DNA from: Chalara sp. BL73
Taxonomy: Eukaryota > Ascomycota > Leotiomycetes > Helotiales
Direction: 5' to 3'
Assembly (NCBI GenBank): GCA_918026815.1
Contig: CAKJVC010000223.1
Coordinates: forward strand, 1-64,000
DNA: 64,000 bases
Positions 32,684 to 42,231 of the stretch are shown here, piece by piece. The translations under genes and the position numbers were made by a program. Each line of letters begins with the position of its first letter. Within the stretch, counting starts at the first letter, position 1. The notes under the pieces are model-generated. The model worked only from the letters and a program-made list of their open reading frames with translations, did not search any database and had not been told where the DNA came from.

Positions 32684-34168
32684 ATGGGCTCTGTTCCCAC
32701 ACCTCAGACCAATTTTGACGTCATCATCATCGGTGCAGGAATTTCTGGCATCAATGCAGCATACCGTGTGCAAACTGAGCTTCCAACCTACAGCTACGCC
32801 ATCCTCGAGAACCGTAATATGGTCGGAGGAACATGGGATCTCTTCCGCTATCCAGGAATCCGCTCCGATTCAGACATGTATACTTTCGGTTTCCCTTGGT
32901 GTCCCTGGAAGTCTGACAAGGTCATCGCCGATGGTGAATCCATCCGGAACTACATCAAAGAGTCAGCTGAGGAGTTTGGCATCAATGAGAGAATACTGTT
33001 CCATCATAAGCTCTTAGGTGCTGACTGGAATTCGAAGGCAGAGAGATGGTATTTGAAAGTGAATGCTAATGGGCAGGAGACTGGGTTCTCGGCGCGGTTC
33101 GTAATTTTCTCGACTGGGTACTATGACTATAACGAGCCACTAAAGGCTGATATCCCCGGCATCGACAACTTCAAGGGCAAGGTCATCCACCCCCAGTTCT
33201 GGCCTGAGGATTTCGACTACACCGGCAAGAAAGTGGTCATTATTGGTAGCGGTGCCACAGCCGTGACATTACTCCCAGCCCTTGCAGAAAAAGCATCGCA
33301 TGTTACCATGTTGCAGCGCAGTCCCACATATGTGATCGGAGAGCCTGCACTCGACTCCACTGCCCGATTCTTGCAGAAATACTTTCCTGTCTGGCTATCC
33401 AGCGCGCTCCTTCGTTTCAAATTCATCTTTGTGCCGCTCATGTTCTTCAAATTCTGCCGAAGGTTCCCGAATGCGGCAAAGAAATTCATCAAAAGCAATA
33501 TCAAATCGTTACTACCAAAACATATCCCGCATGACCCGCATTTCACCCCAAGGTACAATCCTTGGGAGCAGCGGCTATGTTTGTGTCCAGATCATGATTT
33601 TTTCATTGCGCTGCAAAAAGGGAACACGAATATCGTGACGGATGTGATTCAAGAAGTCCAGAGCAACAGAATCGTGACGAAAGATGGTATGGAATTAGAT
33701 GCAGATATCATCGTCAAAGCCACGGGTCTAAAGATCCAGATCCTAGGCGGGGCACCGCTCTCCGTGGATGGTCAGAAGGTAGATGTCTCATCCAAATTCT
33801 TCTGGCGCTCCGTCATGCTGCAAGATGTCCCCAACGCGGCGGTCGTCATCGGATACACAAATGCTTCTTGGACGCTTGGCGCTGATACCACCGCTACGAT
33901 GATCTGCCGTCTCATCAAGTATATGGAGAAGAAGGGCTTCACATCTATGGCCCCCCAGGTACCGAAGAACACGACGATGAAACCTACCAAACTATTGGAT
34001 TTTAGGAGCACGTATTTGGAGAAGGCGACCGGGACGATGCCGTGGGCGGGCACCCAGGCACCATGGAAGCCACGAACTGACTACTTTAGTGATCGCTGGA
34101 ATGCGAGCTACGGCACTTTGCGGAATCTCATCACAGATTTAGAGTTTAAAAAGCAGAAGAAAGCTTAA
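32684..34168 (+). CDS. FAD-dependent Baeyer-Villiger-type monooxygenase (EthA-like)
   Basis: Flavin monooxygenase that would use NADPH and O2 to insert oxygen into a ketone or oxidise a heteroatom. The intronless frame gives 494 residues from an ATG in GCCATGGGC context. Order of motifs: FAD-binding IIIGAGISGINAA (residues 14-26), GGTWDLFRYPGIRSDSDMY (about 48-66), the exact Baeyer-Villiger fingerprint FxGxxxHxxxWP as FKGKVIHPQFWP (about 165), then NADPH-binding IIGSGATA. Length and the GGTWDLFRYPG block fit the EthA-like group known from actinobacteria and moulds. The substrate is unknown. It lies alone, without obvious secondary-metabolite partners, and is one of the few long intronless genes here, which would be compatible with transfer but does not show it. 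Confidence 0.9.
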   Translation: MGSVPTPQTNFDVIIIGAGISGINAAYRVQTELPTYSYAILENRNMVGGTWDLFRYPGIRSDSDMYTFGFPWCPWKSDKVIADGESIRNYIKESAEEFGINERILFHHKLLGADWNSKAERWYLKVNANGQETGFSARFVIFSTGYYDYNEPLKADIPGIDNFKGKVIHPQFWPEDFDYTGKKVVIIGSGATAVTLLPALAEKASHVTMLQRSPTYVIGEPALDSTARFLQKYFPVWLSSALLRFKFIFVPLMFFKFCRRFPNAAKKFIKSNIKSLLPKHIPHDPHFTPRYNPWEQRLCLCPDHDFFIALQKGNTNIVTDVIQEVQSNRIVTKDGMELDADIIVKATGLKIQILGGAPLSVDGQKVDVSSKFFWRSVMLQDVPNAAVVIGYTNASWTLGADTTATMICRLIKYMEKKGFTSMAPQVPKNTTMKPTKLLDFRSTYLEKATGTMPWAGTQAPWKPRTDYFSDRWNASYGTLRNLITDLEFKKQKKA

Positions 34169-36886
34169 TCTTAGGATGGGCTATGATGGGCTTGGACGGG
34201 TGATGGGAGATAATTTATATGACCTTTGGCAATGCCTCCTGGATGGATTTGATTTGGGGAGTTGTATTTGGTTCTACTTTTGTAATTACTCAGCCGGATT
34301 TTCTGGTTCCCAGACAATTCGAGTTTTATACCTTCTGCCTTCTACCTTCTGCTTTCGTTCTTTCTTCTTACCTTGCAACCTGCCCATTATATCAACATCA
34401 GGAGCATCTTGAAGTGGAATAATCAGGACATGACTTCACAGATTATCCCCCACAGATCTCCCGCTAGTTCTCAGCGACAGGTGGCCGTTTGTATCACATA
34501 GTCTGGTCCCAGGGGCAAACTAGATTATTCTGCACAGCTGCTTTGATTTTGATTATAATAAACGGTATATAATCCGAAGCTTTCATGTGATATCATAGAT
34601 TAGCTGGAGAATAATACCGACGATCTGTCAGGGTACCAATGCTGGAGGTTTGGCCGGCGTCTGGCCCATGCTTTGATACAATGGAATCGAAGGAAATGCT
34701 TCTCTTAAGAGTTCGTCCAAATTACTGTGCCAAATACACTTATCATGTAGAAGACGCTCCTACATCAAACATAAATTCGGTTCTCCTGACTTGTAAATAC
34801 GTGAATTTGACCGGCTATCCAAGATATACTCAGAGTATCATTTTAGATCCTTGCAGGCGTGAAAAGTCCGTATGTTTCACTGAGAAAGTTGGCTTATCCC
34901 CCGGTTATTCTTTATATTTGCTGTTCCCGTAGGAAGGTAGAAGAACCAATCATGTCCTTTTCTATCTTAACACATCCTTCTGACGAGAAGTTTACAAAGT
35001 GCCAAGGTCCTTCCCCTATCTTAACCGAGGGAATACATTGCGGCCTGCTCCTTGTAAGCAAATCGATTTAAGGTTCTCGTCTGACCAATGGAATAAGCAG
35101 CATAGGCTATACTGTTCGAATGAAATCGATGGCTCCTGGATGAGGCTATTTTATAACACGCGATGCGTGAATAATATGTTGGTGGTGCCACACTTCCAGA
35201 ATAGAAAGAGAAGTATGTATTTTATTCTACGCCAATGAATGATGAGGCAGAGATCCACGGATACCCAGTGGATCCGCAGAATAAGGGGGGCTTCGCGCAA
35301 CTGCCGTTTGCTGCTCTTAAATATTTTGCTATTACTACGAATGTTTGCGGCTTTCCCCACAAGACATTCTTTTCTCATCTGGCAGGGAGATCTCTCCATG
35401 CCGTGATAATTTAAACTATAGAACGGTGTCAACAGCTGGTAGCTAATAGAATCTGGGGGCTCCATGATTGGTCAGCTCTAGATGCTACTCTGCCTTGTAT
35501 TGCTCAAGCAGGTTGCGAATATGTGAAGAAACTTGACACAAAACCATTCAAGTCCGATAGACAGTTCAGAAACATACTATTTAACCTTGACATTGGTGCC
35601 AACTACTTCAAATCAGATAATTAGCCATTCGGCCAGTAGATAGAAAACATATGAGACAGATGGTTTCGAAATTGCCATGTTTCAGCATGTCTTTGTTAAC
35701 AGATGGGCTGAAGCTAAGCAAAATCTCAAATGGTTAGCCGCCTCATACTCTTGTGAATATCCTAGATTTTTGACATTTCCGTATGTTCCGGCTCGCGAAT
35801 CAATGAACTGAAGATGTTGGATACCCTCGTCTGGGTGGAACAGGTCAAGACGACTTCATACAACCGCTGAATCGCAACCAACAAGTGATTCGCTAGCCTG
35901 GAAATTCCGTAAAGACAACAACCAAGTTCTTGAAAATGAGTTTTTGGCAAATGAGTAAATGGTCGCTGCGGATGAAGATAAAAAACAAGCTAGGTACAGG
36001 TGAAATTTTATGACGAGGAGACAATGGAGGTGAGCAGTACACGAAACAGCCAAGGGCTTGGGCGGAGCAACGCATGAACGATATGTTAAATGATGGTGAC
36101 ATCGTAAACACTGGGTATAATATTTATACACGTGGTACGGGATCTGGTGTTGAGGAGGCATTATTGGAGGCTGGATCGGGATTTCCAATGATGATTGGGG
36201 ACCCCCACGTACACCTAATCATTGGCTAGCTGATATTGGAAGCAGCTATTAGAAACTGTCCTTATACATCCTGACAAGTCTATAGACAGATACCTTCCCA
36301 CTAAAACTAGAGAATTACCAATGCGGCACTCCGATATTAATGAGGCAGAAAGCCCTCATAATCTCCCTCTGACAATCCTTAAAACAGGAGGATTAGATAC
36401 GTCATCTGTGCAGGCCAGTTGGCAATTTCTTCTTAATGCTTTGATCATTAGCTGTAGGCCGGCAATTTTCTTTGCTTCTTTTCAGCATGCATGCTTTGTA
36501 ATGATATAATAGCATTAAAATTCTGCTGGATGCTCTGTCAACTGCACCTCAAGATCTTCTTAGATCCCTGGTGCAATACATCTGTGCTGCTTTTTTAACC
36601 AAAAGCTAGGCATCTTCCCGACAAGTTATACAACTATGGATAATTGCAGAACCTGTTTGGCAGAAAAATTGTTACAGGAATACGGTAAACGAAAACTGAG
36701 GGGCAAAGAGGAGGAATGGATTAAGCAGATAGGGGAAGGCTGAAGTCAAACACACGTGATGACCCCGCGCGGGAAGGAAAAAAAAAAAAAAAAAGGAAAG
36801 AAAGAAAAAAGAAATAAAGAGAAGAGAAAACCCACGAAGATCCTTCTTCCAAGTTTGTTTGATTTTGAGATGCAACAAATCCTAAC
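34169..36886. other. 2.7 kb without a recognisable gene
   Basis: No reading frame in this region looks like protein on either strand. It is AT-rich in places. Its right end holds the purine tract at 36771-36830 and the promoter of the zinc-finger gene. Confidence 0.4.
36771..36830. repeat. purine tract (A/G only) upstream of the zinc-finger gene
   Basis: About 55 bases consist almost only of A and G on the plus strand, including a run of seventeen A residues (36778-36794) and GAAA repeats, with one T. The tract ends about 60 bases before the ATG at 36887. It is probably part of the leader or core promoter, where polypurine tracts exclude nucleosomes. Confidence 0.75.
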
Positions 36887-37520
36887 ATGGCGCCTCCTGT
36901 CAAGCGCAAATATGAAAGCCATGCTGGCGATGACTCAATGGGCTGGGTTGACCCTCAAGTGGTAATGAGCAAGTAAGTACGGATCAATTGACTTGGACAT
37001 TGCCATGCTAACAATAGAAAGGGTCAAAACTCTCGATATCCAGTTCCTCCATTCTCTCCTCGTCAGCGCCTACAACTCTTCCGTGCAAACTCGCCGTGCT
37101 ATCGATTTGGAATATGAACGCGCAAAGAGGGTTAAGATTGCGCGAGAAGCAGCGCATATGAATATGCACTCAACACCTCAAGTCTCAACTATGTTCAACA
37201 ATAACGAAGTACTCGTCAGTGAACGGTCTCTAGCTGTAACGTCTTCTTCCATGACTGGTGCAATTTCTGGTACCGGGCAGGAGAGCCCGAAGGTCGCCGG
37301 TTATAAATACAACACTCCTACAGCTGTTGCCAAGCGGAACGTCAAAGCAGCAAGACAACAAGGATTGCCTGTTTATTGCAGTGGCTGCAATACCCGAGAG
37401 CCTTCCGACGTCAAAAAGTTATGGCAGGTGCCGAATGGAGGAGATGGCTTGCTCTGTCCCGATTGCAGGAATAAAGGAGATATGCCAAAGACGAAAACGA
37501 GGGAGAGTGATTCAGGATAG
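36887..37520 (+). CDS. small protein with degenerate GATA-like zinc finger, two exons
   Basis: Exon 1 is 36887-36972 and exon 2 is 37022-37520; the 49-base intron starts GTAAGT, has TGCTAAC and ends GAAAG, and splicing gives MSKVKTLDIQFLHSLLVSAY and a 194-residue product. The C-terminal part holds YCSGC...LWQVPNGGDGLLCPDC (about residues 147-173), that is two CxxC pairs about 22 residues apart with the Trp and GLLC pattern of GATA fingers. The spacing is longer than the usual 17-18 and the basic RR is missing, so DNA binding is uncertain. The middle has an amphipathic helix (RRAIDLEYERAKRVKIAREA). Probably nuclear. The family is known to me only as short fungal GATA-like proteins. Confidence 0.72.
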
Positions 37521-40176
37521 AACTCTACATAATGCGGCAATCCTTCCTGGCTATCTTTAAAAGAAGATATTGCTACACAGCCGAAGGACGTGCTTATGCC
37601 TGCTTAATGGCTCGGACCGGAAATATACTCGAGACTACTGTGTGAGTGCTTCAACAAGCCTACCCTCTAAGGCAGAGAGGAAGGAGGGCCGAGAATATCA
37701 TGGCGTTAAAAAGGCATACTATATAGAGGAGCAGCAACTAGTATGAGGATGAATCGAGAGCAGTAGAAGAGTTTGGTAAGAATCACGTCAAATCGGAAGC
37801 ATCTGCTCCAGTTAACACATTATAGTAATCATAGTAGATGATAAGTTCACGGCTTAAAAGAATGAAAGATTTGTAACCACCGCTGTCAAGCTGGCTTGTC
37901 ATCGTCTTCTGACTTAGACTTGTCTATGAAAGGTGACGCAATGTGCTAGAAGTTCAAGTTACGCTAGTCTTTACCAATAATCAATGGACACTTCATAGCT
38001 ATCGAAGCAGTCAAATACAATTTAAACTCCTTTCGGCTTCTAGCAATACCTGTTCATTTTTAACAACAATCTTCTATTTAGCCTCACATCTTGCCAAACG
38101 TAACACAGGAAGCCAAAATCTAGCTTGATTTTTCGCGGAAGACAGACACCAAACGTTTAGCCATGTCTCTCCTATAAGAAGACTATCTGAGGATAGAGGC
38201 CGGAGCGAGAATTACGCTATGAACTGCGTCAAAGGTTGGCACACATTAATGAGGTTATCCCAAATAGTCGAGATACCCTCACCATCACTTTCGAGACTGG
38301 AGACGATGTTGAAATCAAGACAATAGCAGCTCTTTGAGCTCCTACGCTCCCTTGCTTAGAACGCTCGACGATCCAGCTCTTGCGGGAAGATACCATCTAA
38401 GCCAAATCGTGTTTGGAGGGTGCAACGATCATTTCCTAATTTGAGCAGATATCGAACCACAGCTCCGACAGATTCTCGGCCTGATGTAGAGTTCCCCAAC
38501 AGATACCATCCAGCTACAGCAGCTCCGTCAACTTTGGAGACGTAATTACCACCTACAGGACATCCTCAGCGCAAAACTCGCCTAATTCCTCTAGCCCTCA
38601 GTTCAATCATGGCTCGTAGAGAGGCGCGCGGTCCTCACCTCCCTCATCACCCACCACATTTAGTCCTCAGCCTTCAGGCTATACATCATACATCGCTGCT
38701 TGGGCCATGATCTCCAAGGGAGGCGGAGTCGCCCGCCAAGGCCAATTTTCAGAGGTAGCTTCGCCCCGTGGGGCTCGGATCGGTGATCATAGCCGTGGAC
38801 GTGGCAACCATAACGGTCTTTCGCTAGCCGGACCTCGAGCCTCTCTCCAAGGTACAATGCTCGCGCTACTGCTTCCAGGAGGGTGTTTTGGACGGAGGAG
38901 ATATGGGATGAGAGGACGGAGGCGGAGCAGGGCGAAGCAGGGAGGGAAGAAGAGAACGTGGGTGCAGTGGCCAAAACGCTCAGGTTCCTCTTCTTAAGCA
39001 TCAGTTATTCGGAGTGGCTGATGTTTTTGCAAGACTTGCTTAGAGGAACAAATAATCGGTGAGTAATCAGTTGAGTGCTTGCCTGTCAAGAGGCTAAATA
39101 TCCAAAGGAATATGAAGTGTTGAGGTGATATGTAGCGGTCTGTCTTGTGCTTAGGGGACTACCATGCAGGATCGGCCCGGCTTTTCGCCCTGTTTCGTAG
39201 TCTAGTTATGGTTCGGAAATGAAAATATTGACAGCTGCGCGTTTGTGAGTAGATAAATATGATACGCTCTTCTGGGGCAACATCAATTGTCTATCTCGTT
39301 TTTTAAAAGTATCGATAGGACATCTTCCTCGCGTATACAATTTATTCAGGTTATTTTGTCTGGGATCTTGTAAGAAGTACAAGATATGGATCCTCTCGAG
39401 ATCGCTGTCTAGAGTTTGTAGCTACAGCTCTATTTGATCCGACATACTTTGGCCAAGACTGTTGTTAGCAGATGCAGTCAACTGGGAAGATCCTTACGAC
39501 AAGTGGACCCATATCCAGCTATGCTTTTCGTCTTTGATTAGGACATGATGATGCTACCGGAGCGGCGGCAATGGACTAGTATCACCTAATAATAGGGAAG
39601 GCTGTAGGTCTCATCATCGGATATTGGAATAACAAAATGACCAAGACAATGGTCAGCGACGAGCACGAGGGCAGAGGCTCCTAAGCTCCTGCATTAGAGG
39701 ATGGAGGAATACCAAATGCTGTGATTTTATGGTGTAAAATCTTGCCGTATGAGTGGTGGATTTCACTGGTAAGCTTGGCTCTACTGTACAAGCATCCTCA
39801 CGTTAGTTAGAGCCATGATCTGGTACATGCTGTGATAGGTAAGTGCCGAATTATTCTCGGTTCTAGCTGTGTTTATATTCCTGTACAGAGATCAACCACA
39901 AGTATCTTATACGACGAAGATCATGCATCCATATAAGGCGGGATGAGGACAATACCTTTCAACACGCATGAAATGGCCGGGAATTGGTCTGTCCAGACTT
40001 AAAAGAGGGGTACGATCAGGTAGGTAAATGATATTAGGTGGAGCTGCATTTGTTCCCTGTTCAATATATTCGAGAAGCATTATTTATATGCCCAACATCT
40101 GGGTCATTACGCCGTGGCAATATGCTGCTTTCTTCCAATCATATCTCATGACAACATAACGCATAGCGCGTGTCGT
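37521..40176. other. 2.7 kb without an intact gene
   Basis: The region contains a decayed coding block (38200-38997, listed separately). The remainder shows no protein-like frame or RNA gene. Confidence 0.4.
38200..38997 (+). pseudogene. possible decayed gene, family unknown
   Basis: Several plus-strand pieces look like protein but are interrupted by stops and shifts: LRQRLAHINEVIPNSRDTLT followed by ITFETGDDVEIKTIAAL near 38225-38340, SSVNFGDVITTYRTSSAQNS near 38525, SSPPSSPTTFSPQPSGYTSY near 38630-38690, and then an open frame at 38707-38997 that is rich in Gly and Arg (GDHSRGRGNHNG, RRYGMRGRRRSRAKQGGKKR). The minus strand is also open over the last part (38660-39001), so the coding strand is not certain. 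I do not recognise the family. Confidence 0.3.
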
Positions 40177-40689
40177 TTATGAATTTGCCTTCGGCTCAAC
40201 CAAAGATACCTTCGTCTTGCTATTAGGTTCTGCAATTTCCCTACTTTTGCTACTATATGGACCTAACGGCAGGGTCAGCAATGTTCTACTCTTATTGTAA
40301 AGGAATAACCCACTTTGTTGCCATAGAGCATAGCTTGAAACAATCAATATCGGTAACGCAATTATGATGGCTGTAACTCTCCTTGCGACATAATTGTAAT
40401 TTGGTGGCAAAGGTTTACTTCCAGGCACATTCGGTCGTGCTCCCGCTCTTGTTGAGATATTGTCCACAATTTTCGAGTTTAACGCCGCAATGGGTATTTT
40501 AGGTGCAGATTTTGGAGGAGGTGGAGGTGATGCGGCAGGCTGCGCCGGCTTTGCAGTGGATTGTGCGGGTGCGTTTGCAGGTAGTTTCGAGGATATGGCA
40601 GCCTTTGATGAGGAATTATTTGCAGATTTTGCGGTGATTGCTGAGGTCTTCGCGGAATTTGTAGGCAGCCCATGTTTTTCCTGCACCAT
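40177..40689 (-). CDS. small single-pass membrane protein of unknown function
   Basis: The frame encodes 170 residues from the ATG at 40689. The first 95 residues are a disordered Ala/Pro/Ser/Lys region (PAQPAASPPPPPKSAPKIP). One clear membrane helix follows (VTAIIIALPILIVSSYALWQ, about residues 105-124) after the basic ARR, and the tail is short and polar. Similar RRVT...LP...SY segments occur in small fungal membrane proteins that I cannot name. The open frame continues upstream of the ATG into the end of the KIN17-like sequence, so the start, and whether this is a separate gene or a tail of the neighbour, are uncertain. Confidence 0.55.
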   Translation of the reverse strand: MVQEKHGLPTNSAKTSAITAKSANNSSSKAAISSKLPANAPAQSTAKPAQPAASPPPPPKSAPKIPIAALNSKIVDNISTRAGARPNVPGSKPLPPNYNYVARRVTAIIIALPILIVSSYALWQQSGLFLYNKSRTLLTLPLGPYSSKSREIAEPNSKTKVSLVEPKANS

Positions 40690-40769
40690 ATTAAGTATCT
40701 TAGAGTTGCCAATTTTGACTTCAATATTCTCTGTGGGCTCCGACGTTGTCCCTGAAGCTGGAGGTGACG

Positions 40770-41675
40770 AAGGAGCTTTTGGACAGGTTCAGCAATCTTT
40801 GGCTCAGCCTTAGACATTCCACCTAATGGGTTCTTCTTGGCGCTTGCAAAGACGTTCTGTTTGCTGGAGAATCCCATTTTCATGGATATCTTCGGCGCAG
40901 GGGTTTGCGCAGAGCCTTCTGTTGGCTTCTCAGCTTGATCGCCCGACTTCTCGATACTTGTCACCGTAGAGTCTATTGCATCGACCTTCTGCTCGGGTCC
41001 TTGGGCAGAATTATGAGGCATTTCAACATTTGCAGCCGCAGACTTCGCCCCAAAGCTCAGCTTTATTTTTCTCCCTCCCCGCGCTTCAGTTTTCCTTCAG
41101 TGTCATCATAGTCCACTCCTCTCGCCTCGGCATCCTCTTTAGCTCTCCTAATCTGCTCTCTGATGCTGGCCTGCTCTCTCTCTCATCTCCTCTATCCTGC
41201 CTCTCCTTCCTTCTGACGGCATCCTGCCTCCGCAACGCCTCGGACTATTATCAATCCAGCTTACAAACAAGCCCTTCTCATCCTCCTCTACCCTACAAAT
41301 ACCCTCCCTCCCAAGATATTTTGCAAACTCCGTCAAACTCGGCCATTTCGTCGCATTCATATGCACATGCTCCTTATTTGAAATATACTCTGATAGAAGT
41401 GGTTCAAGTGCGTCCTTTTTCGCCGTGACTCGTCTTCAGGAGCTGGAGGAAATCGCGCTTGAACTGGTTACTGTAATCCTCAAGATATTTCTTTGGATCT
41501 TCGCCGACTATAAGGATCTTTCGCGTATGCGACTCAGATTGAACGTGCATCTTGAAGCCGTTCTCATCGCGCATTGCCGCTCGCAGACCTGGCAATACCA
41601 TCGCAATCGCTGGAGCCCTTTAGACTTGAGCTTGTTATTGAGTTGTTTCGTCGATCCTAACTCTGCTCGAGGCAT
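40770..41675 (-). pseudogene. kin17: KIN17 (RTS2-like) homologue with six or seven one-base losses
   Basis: KIN17 proteins are conserved nuclear zinc-finger, winged-helix proteins linked to DNA replication, damage response and RNA processing. From the ATG at 41675 the pieces are MPRAELGSTKQLNNKLKSKG, RWYCQVCERQC then DENGFKMHVQSESH (the C2H2 finger), FLQLLKTSHGEK, HMNATKWPSLTEFAKYLGRE with GLFVSWIDNSP (winged helix), RREQ-like IREQIRRAKEDAEARGVDYD and, at the end, FSSKQNVFASAKKNPLGG. All blocks are collinear and family-perfect, but each needs a frame change, near 41570, 41415, 41390, 41242, 41178, 41066 and possibly 40776. Each is explained by one missing base, most in short homopolymers. The usual C-terminal MSEAERIMKEE stretch is absent; the frame instead runs into the membrane-protein sequence. 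Either a pseudogene or consensus error. Confidence 0.85.
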
Positions 41676-42231
41676 CTTGACGTCGGTTGGTTGGTTGATA
41701 TCAAGTAGTGTTCCGTCTTGGACTTTTTAATCTTGAGCGCCTTGAAGTGGAGACAGGTTATCTTTAGGCAAGTTCCGCTCAGGCTGAAGTGCAGCCTTGC
41801 AGCCCTCTATACCCCTTTTCCGTTTTAGGCAAACTATTATGATTCATAACAAGTCACAAACCCGCCCACAAATAGGTAGGAATAGCTTATCATGTGAGTA
41901 TGAATTAGTTTATGTCCACGGTCCATGGTCTCGTTTATCATCTCATGAAGTAAATGCATTCTACTATATAATTACAGCTATTGCTTTCATTCTTCATCAT
42001 CCCTTCATCTAGATATGCCAATGTGCCAGTATGTCTTCTGTGCTCCGTCCAAATTGTGAGCAAATAGAAAATGGTTCTCTTCCGGCTCTAGCTAACAATT
42101 TCATCTTTGCGAAGGGCCAACACCTCTAGAATCATCCTCATCTGTGTGCAGTCCCTCTGTCACTGCGATGCTGGTCATTTCCCAATCAGCAGTAACGACT
42201 ACTTGCATAGGAGTGCCAGCATTATCTGTGC
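41676..42231. other. intergenic
   Basis: The gap lies between the start of the KIN17-like gene and the reconstructed end of the purine permease, both on the minus strand. It carries the KIN17 promoter. No gene is seen. Confidence 0.45.

Noticed and set aside
23095..34168. Sugar transporter, GH92 mannosidase and monooxygenase as a metabolic cluster
   Set aside because: The genes are separated by 0.8-4 kb with an unrelated nuclear-type gene between, and share no pathway logic or regulator.
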